From Natrialba magadii ATCC 43099 (GTDB taxonomy: Archaea > Halobacteriota > Halobacteria > Halobacteriales > Natrialbaceae), in contig NC_013922.1 in NCBI RefSeq assembly GCF_000025625.1, forward strand, positions 1,922,001 through 1,986,000: DNA of 64,000 nt. Direction: 5' to 3'. The translations under genes and the position numbers were made by a program. Under the pieces are notes generated by a model. The model did no database searches and had not been told where the DNA came from. It saw nothing but the letters and a program-made list of their open reading frames with translations. This document shows positions 40,303 to 49,598 of this stretch, one piece after another. Position 1 is the first letter of the stretch; each line of letters opens with the position of its first letter.

Positions 40303-42261
40303 ATGTCAGACGACGAAACGGAACAAACAAATTCGAACACGGGCACAGATACCGATTCACACAGCTCACAGCGGGGCGACCGTGCGAGCAGTGATCGTTC
40401 CTCTCACCAGTCCGACTTATCTTCTGACGCGAACTCGAACTCGAACTCGAACTCAGACTCTACGTCGAACCGACCAGTGAACTCGAGTGCGAATGCGGAC
40501 GGTCCCAGAAACAGTACTAGTACCAGTCCCAGTACCAGTACTAATTCCAATACTGCCGGATCTGACAACACTCACGGTTTCTCGACCGATTTCGGTGACA
40601 CCGACCTTGGTGACGACGGTGAGGACTCAAACCAGGGCCTGTTCGACGACCTCCTGAGTGGCGAACCAATCTTCGAGAACAAGGAGGTCCTTCGGCCATC
40701 GTACACACCCCACGAACTTCCCCACCGAAGCGACCAGATCAACAAGATGGCGACCATCCTGGTCGCCGCGCTTCGCGGCGAAACGCCGTCAAACATCCTC
40801 ATCTACGGGAAGACCGGGACGGGGAAGACCGCGAGCGCGAAGTTCGTCAGCAAAGAACTCGAGAGTACTTCCCAGAAGTACAGCGTCCCGTGTGACGTCG
40901 AGTACATCAACTGCGAGGTAACCGACACGCAGTATCGCGTGCTCGCCCAGCTTGCGAACAAGTTCATCGAGAAGAACAAAGCACGAATCGACGACCAGAT
41001 CGAATCCTTACAGGCGCTCCGTGAGGAGGTTGCGGCGTACGACGAGGCATCAGAACGCCAGGGGAGCACCGACACACCGTCGGCGACCCAGTCCGAATCC
41101 GAACACAACAGCAACATTTCGACTGGAAACGATCCCGATCAGATGGCATCTGAGGAGGGCAACAGTTCACATACTCCAGTGGAAAATGGGGGGTACAGTA
41201 ACAGTAGTGGCGCTTCGGAACGGCGCGAACGCTCGGAGAACGCACAACAATCGCACGGAACGCCACCGCGGCAAACAGCGAATCAGCCACCACACCCACT
41301 CGAGGAGACGGCATTCGAATCGGTCGCTGACATCGACGCGCGGATCGAGTCTCTGCGGGAGGACAAGGACTCGTTCGAAGAGGTGCCGATGACCGGGTGG
41401 CCCACGGATCGCGTCTACAGCGTCTTCTTCGATGCTGTCGACTACGACGAGCGGGTGGTCGTCATTATGCTCGACGAAATCGACAAACTCGTCGAAAAGA
41501 GCGGCGACGACACGCTCTACAATCTTTCGCGAATGAACTCCGAACTCGAGAACTCTCGCGTCTCGATCATCGGCATTTCGAACGACCTCAAGTTCACTGA
41601 CTTTCTCGACCCACGCGTGAAGTCCAGTCTGGGTGAGGAGGAGATCGTTTTCCCACCGTACGACGCCAACCAGCTCCGGGACATTCTCCAGCATCGTTCC
41701 GAAGTCGCGTTCAAAGGGGGCGCGCTGTCTACAGACGTCATCCCGTTGTGTGCGGCCTTCGCTGCACAGGAACACGGGGACGCACGCCGCGCACTCGATC
41801 TCCTTCGGACGGCGGGCGAACTCGCAGAACGTTCGCAAGCCGAAACCATCGTCGAAGAGCACGTCCGCCAGGCACAGGACAAGATCGAACTCGACCGTGT
41901 GGTCGAGGTTGTTCGGACCCTCCCAACCCAGAGCAAACTGGTCCTGTTTGCAATCATCCTCCTCGAGAAGAACGGTGTACACAGCATCAATACGGGCGAG
42001 GTGTTCAATATCTACAAGCGTCTCTGTGAGGAGATCGACGCTGATGTACTCACACAGCGCCGCGTCACGGACCTGATTAGCGAACTCGATATGCTCGGGA
42101 TCGTCAACGCCGTAGTCGTCTCCAAGGGACGGTACGGCCGAACGAAGGAGATCAGCCTCTCGGTGCCGATCGACGAGACGGAGGCCGTACTGCTCTCTGA
42201 CTCTCGGCTTTCGGATATCGACGATATTCAGCCGTTCGTGCAGGCGCGCTTCGAGAACTAA
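40303..42261 (+). CDS. orc1: Origin recognition protein Orc1/Cdc6
   Basis: This AAA+ initiator binds ORBs and loads the MCM helicase. The 652-residue protein has a disordered Ser/Asn/Thr-rich N-terminus (1-110). Walker A (YGKTGTGKTASAKF) is at about 168-181, and Walker B (VVIMLDEIDKL) has its Asp at 391. Sensor motifs include SIIGISNDLKF and DPRVKSS. GDARRALDLLRTAGELA and a C-terminal winged helix follow (SINTGEVFNIYKRL, RRVTDLISELDMLGIV). A low-complexity insert of about 95 residues (about 245-340) splits the AAA+ domain, longer than usual. It is divergent from oapA across the origin and typical of the primary oriC1-linked initiator. Confidence 0.95.
   Translation: MSDDETEQTNSNTGTDTDSHSSQRGDRASSDRSSHQSDLSSDANSNSNSNSDSTSNRPVNSSANADGPRNSTSTSPSTSTNSNTAGSDNTHGFSTDFGDTDLGDDGEDSNQGLFDDLLSGEPIFENKEVLRPSYTPHELPHRSDQINKMATILVAALRGETPSNILIYGKTGTGKTASAKFVSKELESTSQKYSVPCDVEYINCEVTDTQYRVLAQLANKFIEKNKARIDDQIESLQALREEVAAYDEASERQGSTDTPSATQSESEHNSNISTGNDPDQMASEEGNSSHTPVENGGYSNSSGASERRERSENAQQSHGTPPRQTANQPPHPLEETAFESVADIDARIESLREDKDSFEEVPMTGWPTDRVYSVFFDAVDYDERVVVIMLDEIDKLVEKSGDDTLYNLSRMNSELENSRVSIIGISNDLKFTDFLDPRVKSSLGEEEIVFPPYDANQLRDILQHRSEVAFKGGALSTDVIPLCAAFAAQEHGDARRALDLLRTAGELAERSQAETIVEEHVRQAQDKIELDRVVEVVRTLPTQSKLVLFAIILLEKNGVHSINTGEVFNIYKRLCEEIDADVLTQRRVTDLISELDMLGIVNAVVVSKGRYGRTKEISLSVPIDETEAVLLSDSRLSDIDDIQPFVQARFEN
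41174..41196 (+). promoter_or_regulatory. ORB-like sequence inside orc1
   Basis: CTCCAGTGGAAAATGGGGGG followed by TAC lies in the region encoding the low-complexity AAA+ insert. It keeps the CTCCAGT core and a six-base G-string. A weak inverted partner without a C-run lies at about 41114-41130. It could bind Orc1, but coding constraint or chance is also possible. Confidence 0.4.
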
Positions 42262-42358
42262 CACAACGTATCCATCGCAAACGCTTTTTTCGCGCTCTGG
42301 TTCCCGCGCATTCGGATTGTCCGAAGAACGCATAACTGCTGAGTCGCTCTCTCAAAGT

Positions 42359-42820
42359 ATGCAGCGACGCACGGTCCTCGCAGGACTTGGGAGCCTTTCC
42401 GGACTCCTTGCTTTGAGCGGTTGTCTCTCCGACGATCACGGCGAGATCGACGAGTTCGAACGCGGTGAGATCGAGATCACCATCGATGGGGAGTCAATCG
42501 AGTCGATGGACAAAATCCAGTCCGAATACGCTGACAACGACTCGATAGACTTCCACCTGCACGAGTTTGACGACTACTGGTACATGGAAGGCGAGGAGCG
42601 AGTGACCGTCGCGGAGGGCCTCACTCTTCTCCCGCATTTCGAGTACGAGCGCGTCGATGATTCGAACGTGGTGACGTTCGACGGAACGGTGTACGACGAA
42701 CGCGATTCAGAGACGACGATCACAGTCGAAGTCGACGGTGAGGAGGTTGACCCAACGGCCCACGAACTCGCCGATCGTGAGGCGCTCGTACTCGAGATTG
42801 AGTCCGGCGAGAGCGACTGA
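42359..42820 (+). CDS. Small Tat/lipobox lipoprotein
   Basis: The 153-residue protein starts MQRRTVLAGLGSLSGLLALS and has a lipobox LALSGC with Cys22. The mature acidic part reads EIEITIDGESIESMDKIQSE, DFHLHEFDDYWYMEGEERVT and TFDGTVYDERDSETTITVEV, suggesting a beta-rich surface domain with His/Asp residues that could bind metal. No family name recognised. ATG 42359 is preferred to 42317 since the signal peptide begins there. It lies downstream of orc1 with its own promoter space. Confidence 0.75.
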   Translation: MQRRTVLAGLGSLSGLLALSGCLSDDHGEIDEFERGEIEITIDGESIESMDKIQSEYADNDSIDFHLHEFDDYWYMEGEERVTVAEGLTLLPHFEYERVDDSNVVTFDGTVYDERDSETTITVEVDGEEVDPTAHELADREALVLEIESGESD

Positions 42821-42909
42821 CTGCGGTCTTGGTTTGAACGGTCGGCTGTGATCTGTTCCTGATCAGATGTTTCTGGCCGGATATTCCTGGCCGGATATTC
42901 CTGGCAGAA

Positions 42910-43971
42910 TTACGCCCGGAAGCGGTGTGCTGCAGCCACGACTCCAGCACCCGCGCTAGCACCGACGCCGAGTCCTGCGTTACTCATGAGCTCGAGCATT
43001 TCACCGTCGATCAGTCCCGTCGCACCGGGTGCGATCGGTCCCAGCATGCCGCCGAAGAATTCGTCGAACGCGAGGCGGATGTGGCCGAGCCACGGGATAC
43101 GGAACATCGCCTTGCCGGTCACCCAGTCGGGATGGACAATCGTCGTCGCGGCTCCGCCCTGGTACTGGTCGTAGCCGTTGTTGTTGTCACCCATCGTGAC
43201 GAACCCGTCGTGTGGGGCTGGACAGGTCCGTACCTGGTCGCAGGTTGCGCCGCCGACGATCTCCTCGTCTGCCTTCGTGTCGACCCAGTTTTCGCCCTCG
43301 TCGACCCAGAAGTGTGCCCGGTGTATCACCGGTGTCTGTCCCGGATCGCCATCCGGCATGAAGACGATGACGTCTCCGGGTTCACCGAACTTCTCGTGGT
43401 TGCCGTCCTGGCCGTTCTCGAGTGTTACCACGCCGGTCTCGCCGGCAGGGTCGTCACCGACGAAGCGGTCGTCGTCGACGACGAAGATGAGATCGCCGCG
43501 CTCCATGTTGGGTTCCATGCTGCCGCTCTCGACGGCAACGAGTGGCGGCCAGATCCCGCTGACGGCGAAGAGGAGAAGTCCGATCGCGGCAACGATCGCA
43601 ACGCTGCTTAGAACGTCTCTGACGATGACGACACCCTCGTCGTTCGAGCGCAGAAACCAGCGGATGACACCGTCGTCTTCGATGGTCACGCGGTCGGCGC
43701 GATCGCTGGGGTCGTCGCGTGGGTTCGGTCCGGCTTCCCGTCCCCGTCCCTGTTCGCGTTCGCGTTCGTGTTCCCGTTCCCGTTCGTCGTCACGGTCACG
43801 ATCGGACTCCGTCCCGGTCTCGGACCCGGACTCGTGTTCGTATTCGTGCTCGTGCTCGTGCTCGTGATCGTGATCGTGATCGTGCGCTCGCTCACCGTCG
43901 CTCTCGCGATCACGCTCACGACGCCGATCGCCAACATCGTCGTCAGTCCCACCGGGATCAGGGCCGCTCAT
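42910..43971 (-). CDS. Signal peptidase I (S26B), His-rich N-terminus
   Basis: This membrane protease cleaves Sec signal peptides on the outer face. The core shows the transmembrane anchor (SSVAIVAAIGLLLFAVSGIW), the nucleophile Ser in VESGSMEPNMERGDLIFV, the archaeal catalytic His in TPVIHRAHFWVDEGENWVD, and the Asp in TMGDNNNGYDQY. A disordered N-terminus of about 95 residues is unusual: alternating HDHDHDHEHEHEHE at about 32-45, then Asp/Arg/Glu repeats, from a 6-bp repeat. A C-terminal hydrophobic segment (GLGVGASAGAGVVAAA) adds a second anchor. I used the second Met of MMSGPDP (43971); 43974 is also possible. A paralogue lies at 56625-57491. Confidence 0.88.
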   Translation of the reverse strand: MSGPDPGGTDDDVGDRRRERDRESDGERAHDHDHDHEHEHEHEYEHESGSETGTESDRDRDDEREREHEREREQGRGREAGPNPRDDPSDRADRVTIEDDGVIRWFLRSNDEGVVIVRDVLSSVAIVAAIGLLLFAVSGIWPPLVAVESGSMEPNMERGDLIFVVDDDRFVGDDPAGETGVVTLENGQDGNHEKFGEPGDVIVFMPDGDPGQTPVIHRAHFWVDEGENWVDTKADEEIVGGATCDQVRTCPAPHDGFVTMGDNNNGYDQYQGGAATTIVHPDWVTGKAMFRIPWLGHIRLAFDEFFGGMLGPIAPGATGLIDGEMLELMSNAGLGVGASAGAGVVAAAHRFRA

Positions 43972-44100
43972 CATCCCGCTTTTTGCTGGGGGCTACAATC
44001 AACCTTCTGCTCAGTCGAACCACGTGAAGCAGTCCAGATCTGTCCCCGCGTTCGTTCTGGATTCGCTATCCTTTTGCCCCAGGTCACGAATACGATTCGT

Positions 44101-45645
44101 GTGCCACTCGAGGGGCCGGCCCGAATCGTCAGCGAACTTACGAGCCGCGGCTACAACGCTGAGCGCGAGGCAGTGACCCACATCGCTTCGGCGGACCATC
44201 CCGCGGCCGTTCTCGAGCAAGTTGTCGAGGAGATGCCTGACGACGCGCTGGTCGTTCGAACGGATCACGTCGAAGCGGTGCTAGCGGCTGACGAAGACCC
44301 CTCCGTTTCAACTGGAACTCGTCCCGCAGATCAGCACGACTCGGTGGAGCAAGTTCCAGCTGAAACAGGGGGGTCTGGACCGACCGCAGTCGCCGAGTCG
44401 GAGGCAAACGAGCGAATCGAGCGCAACAACGATCCCTCGCTTCGCTCACTCGAGATCGACGGCGACATGACCGGCAACAGTACGGGAACCGGCGAGTACG
44501 AGGACTTTGTCGCCGTCTTCCGGGACCGACTCGAGCGCCTCGGCGGAAAGCTCCGCGGGCGAGTCAATCACCGACCTGCAACGGCCATCCAGTCGATGCC
44601 GGGCGGTAGCGAGGCAGGAATGGTCGGGCTGGTCAACGACATTCGATCGACGGCGAGCGGCCACTGGCTGATCGAACTCGAGGACGCCACGGGTACGTTC
44701 CCGTGGCTGGTGATGAAAGATCGCGAGTTCGCCGATATGGTTGACCAACTGCTCTGTGATGAGGTGCTGGCGATGGAGGGGACCCTCTCGGACGATGCGG
44801 GAATCGCCTTCGTCGACTCGATGTACTTCCCGGACGTGCCGCGTACGCACGAGCCATCGACGGCAGACCGCCACGTGCAGGCAGCGCTGATCAGCGACGT
44901 CCACGTCGGCAGCCAGGAGTTCATGGCCGACGCCTGGGACGCCTTCGCGGACTGGCTGTACACGGAGCAGGCCCAGCACGTCGAGTACCTGCTAATCGCC
45001 GGCGACATGGTCGAGGGCGTGGGCATCTATCCGAACCAGGACGAGGAGCTCGACGTAGTCGACATCTACGAGCAGTACGAGGCCTTCAACGAGCGCCTCA
45101 AGCAAGTTCCCGGTGATATAGACATCGTCATGATTCCGGGCAACCACGACGCGGTTCGGCTCGCAGAGCCCCAGCCCGGCTTCGACGACCGGCTTCGCGA
45201 TATCATGTCCGCCCACGATCCACAGATCGTGAGCAACCCTTCTACCGTTACCGTCGAGGGCGTCTCTATTCTGATGTACCACGGTGTCTCGCTGGACGAG
45301 GTCATCGCCGAACTCCCCGAGGAAAAGGCGAGCTACGACGAGCCACACAAGGCGATGTACCAGCTCCTGAAAAAGCGCCACGTCGCACCGCAGTTCGGGG
45401 GCCACACTCGCCTTGCACCCGAAGAGGAGGACTTCCTCGTGATGGACGAGGTGCCGGACATCTTCCACACCGGCCACGTCCACAAACTCGGCTTCGGGAA
45501 GTACCACAATGTGCTCGCGATCAATTCTGGCTGCTGGCAGGCCCAGACGGACTTTCAGAAGAGCGTCAACATCAACCCCGATTCGGGTTACGCGCCGATT
45601 GTCGACCTCGACACGCTGGACGTAACGGTACAGAAATTCAGCTGA
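44101..45645 (+). CDS. polD1: DNA polymerase D small subunit (DP1)
   Basis: This is the 3'-5' exonuclease subunit of the euryarchaeal replicative polymerase PolD. The N-terminal region (about 1-130) is followed by an OB-like domain (EYEDFVAVFRDRLERLGGKL, GHWLIELEDATGTFPWLV). The calcineurin-like phosphoesterase domain has all metal sites: ISDVHVGSQEF, IAGDMVEGVGI, IPGNHDAVR, YHGVSLDE and HTGHVHKLG. GTG 44101 was chosen; the open frame continues upstream but overlaps the signal peptidase gene, and the conserved N-terminus (PLEGPARIVSELTSRGYNAE) begins here. An ORB-like inverted pair lies within codons 66-92. Confidence 0.93.
   Translation: MPLEGPARIVSELTSRGYNAEREAVTHIASADHPAAVLEQVVEEMPDDALVVRTDHVEAVLAADEDPSVSTGTRPADQHDSVEQVPAETGGSGPTAVAESEANERIERNNDPSLRSLEIDGDMTGNSTGTGEYEDFVAVFRDRLERLGGKLRGRVNHRPATAIQSMPGGSEAGMVGLVNDIRSTASGHWLIELEDATGTFPWLVMKDREFADMVDQLLCDEVLAMEGTLSDDAGIAFVDSMYFPDVPRTHEPSTADRHVQAALISDVHVGSQEFMADAWDAFADWLYTEQAQHVEYLLIAGDMVEGVGIYPNQDEELDVVDIYEQYEAFNERLKQVPGDIDIVMIPGNHDAVRLAEPQPGFDDRLRDIMSAHDPQIVSNPSTVTVEGVSILMYHGVSLDEVIAELPEEKASYDEPHKAMYQLLKKRHVAPQFGGHTRLAPEEEDFLVMDEVPDIFHTGHVHKLGFGKYHNVLAINSGCWQAQTDFQKSVNINPDSGYAPIVDLDTLDVTVQKFS
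44297..44374. promoter_or_regulatory. Inverted ORB-like pair inside the DP1 gene
   Basis: The left arm (44297-44318) reads on the minus strand GTTCCAGTTGAAACGGAGGG plus GT. The right arm (44353-44374) reads GTTCCAGCTGAAACAGGGGG plus GT. The arms match at 19 of 22 positions, are inverted with G-strings pointing outward, and are 34 bp apart. This is the geometry of the main origin pair on a smaller scale. The encoded stretch is a variable linker of DP1, so coding need does not explain it. Confidence 0.65.
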
Positions 45646-45698
45646 CAGTCCTTTCGGCGCGATCGCGTCTACGACGGCACGGAATCCGTCAGCACCGG

Positions 45699-46145
45699 CT
45701 ACGATGGCTCCAGTCGAAACCGCACCGTCCGCGAGCCGTCGAAGCGTGGTCCGCGCCCCTCTCTCGTGAACCCAAGCTCGTCGGCCGCCGATTCGATCGA
45801 CTCGTTTTCTGGGGGTGCAAGTACCTCTACCGCCATCGATTCGCGCTCGGCGAACCGAACCGGCTCCGCCAGCAACTGCCGACAGGCCTCACCCGTTCCG
45901 TCGAGTTGTGTCACGTGCACCGTATTCTCGCGCGCATCGAAGCTAATGAAGCCGAGCAGGTCCTCCGGATCCGAGCCACCGTACTGCGAGCCCGAACTCG
46001 AGACGTCGGCGTTCGGATCGTGGCTCCCGTCCTCCGCGACGCGGACGGTGCGATCGTGGACGAGGTTTCGCATCACGTCGGTCGGCGAGTCAGCGATCGC
46101 CGCCAGCGCGTCTGCATCGGCCTCGAGTGCGTCCCGTACGTTCAT
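45699..46145 (-). CDS. GNAT-like acetyltransferase domain protein
   Basis: The 148-residue protein begins MNVRDALEADADALAAIADS, the typical first strand and helix of GNAT proteins. It continues with VRVAEDGSHDP, LLGFISFDARENTVHVTQLD and a C-terminal SIESAADELGFTREGRGPRF. The acetyl-CoA loop (Q/RxxGxG/A) is not clear; GTGEACRQLLAEPVRFAE takes its place. Function may therefore be acyl-CoA-independent or the domain degenerate. ATG 46145 was chosen; upstream in-frame sequence does not resemble the family. Confidence 0.7.
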   Translation of the reverse strand: MNVRDALEADADALAAIADSPTDVMRNLVHDRTVRVAEDGSHDPNADVSSSGSQYGGSDPEDLLGFISFDARENTVHVTQLDGTGEACRQLLAEPVRFAERESMAVEVLAPPENESIESAADELGFTREGRGPRFDGSRTVRFRLEPS

Positions 46146-46423
46146 CGGTGTGTGGTAAAGACACGCACAAATATAAATCCGTCCGCGATTCGACTCCGAC
46201 TCGCTCGCGTCCCGGGCGGCTGATCCGCTTGTGACAACCGTCTCAGCAGTGCGAACAGTGGCTGGTATCGTTGATGGTCGAAAATGTGCATTTGCCGCCA
46301 ACAGGGGACAGAACACCGGAAAAATACGTGGAAGGGAACACAGTTATCTGCTCGCTCTGGTAACGAACCCAGTATGAGCCACGCCACCGGTATTCGCTCG
46401 ACTGACCGCCACGAGGTGTCCCT
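46146..46423. other. Divergent promoter region
   Basis: No gene is seen between the GNAT-like gene and lysC. GAAAAATACG at about 46318-46327 is a possible promoter element for lysC. Confidence 0.35.
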
Positions 46424-47602
46424 ATGCGTGTTGTAGCCAAGTTCGGGGGGACGAGCCTCGGCAGCGGCGACCGTATTAATCGGGCCGCAAACTCGATCGC
46501 GGCCGCCGTCGAAGACGGCCACGAAATCGCTGTCGTCGCGAGCGCGATGGGGTCGACCACTGACGAACTGCTCGACGAGATTTCTTTCGAGACGGACGAA
46601 GCCGACCGCGCCCAGATCGTGAGCATGGGCGAACGGACTTCCGTCCGAATGCTCAAGGCCGCGCTCTCGGCCCGCGACATCGACGCCAAATTCTTAGAAC
46701 CTGGTAGCGAAGGCTGGCCGGTCATCACCGACGAGTACGGCGAAGTCGATGTCGAAGAAACCAACGAGCGCGCCAGAACGGTCGCCGCGGAGATGGACGA
46801 AACTGTCCCAGTCCTCACTGGCTTCCTCGCCGAAGGGCCGGATGGTTCGATCACGACGCTCGGCCGCGGCGGCAGCGACACGACCGCCGTGATGATGGGC
46901 AAGTACATGGACGCCGACGAGGTCGTCATCGTCACCGACGTCGAAGGCGTCATGACCGGCGACCCGCGGGTCGTCGAAGGGGCACGAAACGTCGGCGAGA
47001 TCTCCGTCGACGAACTGCGAAACCTCTCGTTCCGCGGTGCTGAAGTCGTCGCTCCCTCCGCACTCTCCTACAAGGACGAGACGCTCAATGTCCGCGTCGT
47101 CCACTACCAGCACGGCGACCTCCTCTCGGGCGGCACGAGCATCGAAGGCGAGTTCGAGAACCTCGTCGACCTCCGCGAGCGCCCCCTCGCCTGCCTCACC
47201 GTCGCCGGTCGCGCGATCCGCAACGAACCCGGCATCTTCCACCACCTCTCGGCCGCACTGAGCGAGAGTGACGTCAACATCGACGCCGTCGCCAGCGGCA
47301 TGGACTCGGTCACGTTCTACATCGACGAGGACGAAGCCGAACGCGCCGAGAACATCCTCCACCGCGAGGTCATCGCCCGCGACGAACTCTCGAGTGTCAC
47401 CGTCGACTCGCCGGTGGCAGTCATCCGCGTGACGGGCGGCGAACTCCCCAATCAGCCCGGTGTCATCAGCGAGATCGTCAACCCGCTCGCCGAGGAGCGC
47501 ATCCACCTCCAAGACGTCATCACGAGTGCGACCAGCGTTGCGCTGTTCGTCGACTGGAACGACCGCGAGAAGACACTCGAGTTGACGCAGGATCTGTTCT
47601 GA
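46424..47602 (+). CDS. lysC: Aspartate kinase
   Basis: This enzyme phosphorylates aspartate as the first step towards threonine, methionine and lysine/diaminopimelate. The 392-residue product has the kinase start MRVVAKFGGTSLGSGDRINR, FLAEGPDGSITTLGRGGSDT, the nucleotide region IVTDVEGVMTGDPRVVEGAR, and two C-terminal ACT domains (about 255-392; LTVAGRAIRNEPGIFHHLSA, IRVTGGELPNQPGVISEIVN) for feedback control. ATG 46424 matches the family start exactly. Full length, apparently monocistronic. Confidence 0.95.
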   Translation: MRVVAKFGGTSLGSGDRINRAANSIAAAVEDGHEIAVVASAMGSTTDELLDEISFETDEADRAQIVSMGERTSVRMLKAALSARDIDAKFLEPGSEGWPVITDEYGEVDVEETNERARTVAAEMDETVPVLTGFLAEGPDGSITTLGRGGSDTTAVMMGKYMDADEVVIVTDVEGVMTGDPRVVEGARNVGEISVDELRNLSFRGAEVVAPSALSYKDETLNVRVVHYQHGDLLSGGTSIEGEFENLVDLRERPLACLTVAGRAIRNEPGIFHHLSAALSESDVNIDAVASGMDSVTFYIDEDEAERAENILHREVIARDELSSVTVDSPVAVIRVTGGELPNQPGVISEIVNPLAEERIHLQDVITSATSVALFVDWNDREKTLELTQDLF

Positions 47603-47773
47603 GGAATCGACCGGTTTTGTTCTGGCGTTTCGAACGAGTATTTGGTACTTTCACGGGCGAGTGGTGCTGCGTACTCGAGTTGGGACGTGCGTTGCTCCGG
47701 TTGGGGTCGTTTTGATGCCCCCGTCGTCCAGTCTGGTCCCGCTTATTTACCTGTTAGTCCGCCTCAGTGGCCG

Positions 47774-47941
47774 CTACTGAGTTGTGCTACTGAGTTGCTG
47801 TAGCGAGTCTTCAGGCCCTACGAGGAGGCCAACGATCGAGAGCGCAAGTCCTGCGTACACCAGCAACCCAGCCGAGGGACCGAAAAAGGTTGCTGCCAGT
47901 ACGAGATTCATTCCAATGAGTACGAACTTCAAACCTAACAT
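47774..47941 (-). CDS. 55-residue two-helix membrane protein
   Basis: The frame encodes MLGLKFVLIGMNLVLAATFF, a GPSAG turn, a second helix (LLVYAGLALSIVGLLVGPED) and a polar tail. Two short transmembrane helices with a Gly/Pro turn are evident. It lies alone between lysC and tnaA on the opposite strand. No family recognised, but hydrophobicity and haloarchaeal codon use support it as a real gene. Confidence 0.6.
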   Translation of the reverse strand: MLGLKFVLIGMNLVLAATFFGPSAGLLVYAGLALSIVGLLVGPEDSLQQLSSTTQ

Positions 47942-48128
47942 ACAACACCTATTGGCCCAATTGACAATAATTTATCTCTTCGTTGTCGTACTCTTCGTGC
48001 CCGCTCTCTGTAGCACGCTCACGATTCCGTTCATCAATGTCCCTGTCTGGCCGTAAACGCACTCCTCGAGACGAAAGCGAACACGAGGTTCCAGCTAGAC
48101 TGAACACGCGTGGCGTTCTCGAGTTGCT

Positions 48129-49481
48129 ATGGTCGCATACAAATCGAAGATGGTCGAGCGAATCCGGCTCCCCTCTCGAGAACAGCGCGAGCGAAATCTC
48201 GAGGCCGCCGGCTACAATCTCTTCAATCTCTCCTCGGAGGAGGTCTTCGTCGATCTGCTCACGGACAGCGGCACCGGCGCGATGAGCGACGCCCAGTGGG
48301 CCGCCCTGATCCGCGGCGACGAGTCCTACGCTGGCTCCCGCAGTTTCGAGGAACTCGAGGAGGCAGTCGCAGACGTGATGGGATTCTCGAACGTCGTCCC
48401 AACCCACCAGGGCCGCGGCGCTGAGAACGTCCTCTACGGGGCGCTCCTCTCGGCTGGCGACGTCGTACCGAACAACACACACTTCGACACGACGCGCGCG
48501 CACATCTCGAATCAGGACGCCGATCCGGTCGACTGCCCGATCGACGTCGCGCACGACCCGGATGCCGAGGAGCCGTTCAAGGGGAACTTCTCGCTCGAGC
48601 GGGCCCGTGCCGTGGTCGAGGAGCACGGGGCCGAGCGCATCCCGGTCGTCGTCCAGACGATCACGAACAACTCGGCGGCGGGTCAGGCGGTCAGCGTCGA
48701 GAACACCCGCAAGGTCCGTGAGTTCGCCGACGAAATCGACGCTACGTTCGTCATCGATGCCTGCCGATTCGCCGAGAACGCCTACTTCGTCAGCCAGCGC
48801 GAGGAGGAGTTCGCCGACGCCTCGATCGCCGACATCGCCCGCGAACAGCTCGGTTACGCCGACGCGCTCGTGATGAGCGGCAAGAAGGACGGGCTGGTCA
48901 ACGCCGGCGGCTTCGTCGCCACCGACGACGACGCGCTGTTCGAGCAGTGCAAGCAGCGCGCGATCCTCTACGAGGGGTTCCCGACCTACGGCGGGATGGC
49001 CGGCCGCGACGTGGCCGCGATGGCAGTCGGCCTCCGCGAGGCTGTCGAGGACGCCTATCTCGAGGACCGAATCGAACAGGTCCGCGAGTTCGGTGCACAG
49101 CTTGCCGCCGTGGGGGTACCGGTCTACACGCCGACCAGTGGCCACGCGGTGTACGTCGATGCGGGCGAACTCTTCCCACATCTCGACGCCGAGGAGTTCC
49201 CCGGCCAGGTGCTCGCCTGCGAACTCTACCGTGAGGGCGGCGTTCGCGGCGTCGAACTCGGCAGTTTCGCGTTCCCAGACACCGACCGGCCGGAACTCGT
49301 TCGGCTCGCGGTCCCGCGTCGCACGTATCACCGCGAGCACTTCGATCACGTCGTCGAGACTGCCGAGGCCGTCCTCGAGAAGCGCGAGACAGTTTCCGGA
49401 CTTCAGCTCGCGAGCGATCCAGTGATGCCTGAAATTAGACACTTTACGGCAGAACTCGAACCGGTCCCGTCCTCACAGTAA
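48129..49481 (+). CDS. tnaA: Tryptophanase / beta-eliminating lyase
   Basis: This PLP enzyme of the tryptophanase/tyrosine phenol-lyase family splits tryptophan to indole, pyruvate and ammonia (or an analogous aromatic amino acid). The 450-residue protein shows NLFNLSSEEVFVDLLTDSGT, GDESYAGSRSFEELE, PTHQGRGAEN, the TITNNSAAGQAVS loop, and the PLP Lys in MSGKKDGLVNAGGF (second Lys, residue 253). FPTYGGMAGRDVAAMAVGL and a C-terminal RLAVPRRTYHREHFDHV follow. Telling Trp from Tyr specificity needs alignment. GC is high like its surroundings; single gene. Confidence 0.92.
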   Translation: MVAYKSKMVERIRLPSREQRERNLEAAGYNLFNLSSEEVFVDLLTDSGTGAMSDAQWAALIRGDESYAGSRSFEELEEAVADVMGFSNVVPTHQGRGAENVLYGALLSAGDVVPNNTHFDTTRAHISNQDADPVDCPIDVAHDPDAEEPFKGNFSLERARAVVEEHGAERIPVVVQTITNNSAAGQAVSVENTRKVREFADEIDATFVIDACRFAENAYFVSQREEEFADASIADIAREQLGYADALVMSGKKDGLVNAGGFVATDDDALFEQCKQRAILYEGFPTYGGMAGRDVAAMAVGLREAVEDAYLEDRIEQVREFGAQLAAVGVPVYTPTSGHAVYVDAGELFPHLDAEEFPGQVLACELYREGGVRGVELGSFAFPDTDRPELVRLAVPRRTYHREHFDHVVETAEAVLEKRETVSGLQLASDPVMPEIRHFTAELEPVPSSQ

Positions 49482-49598
49482 CCGACTCGGTCTCGGTGCG
49501 TTTCGGTTTCCCGTTTCGCAGTAACTGGTCGACTACCTATAGAGAACTCAATACTTCTCGCAAAAGTTACTTATAACTGTCCGTGATTGTCCCTGGTG

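Noticed and set aside
43768-44100. N-terminal extension of DP1 rich in Val/Phe/Leu
   Set aside because: This stretch is the mirror of the His/Glu-rich signal peptidase N-terminus and ends at the conserved GTG start of DP1.
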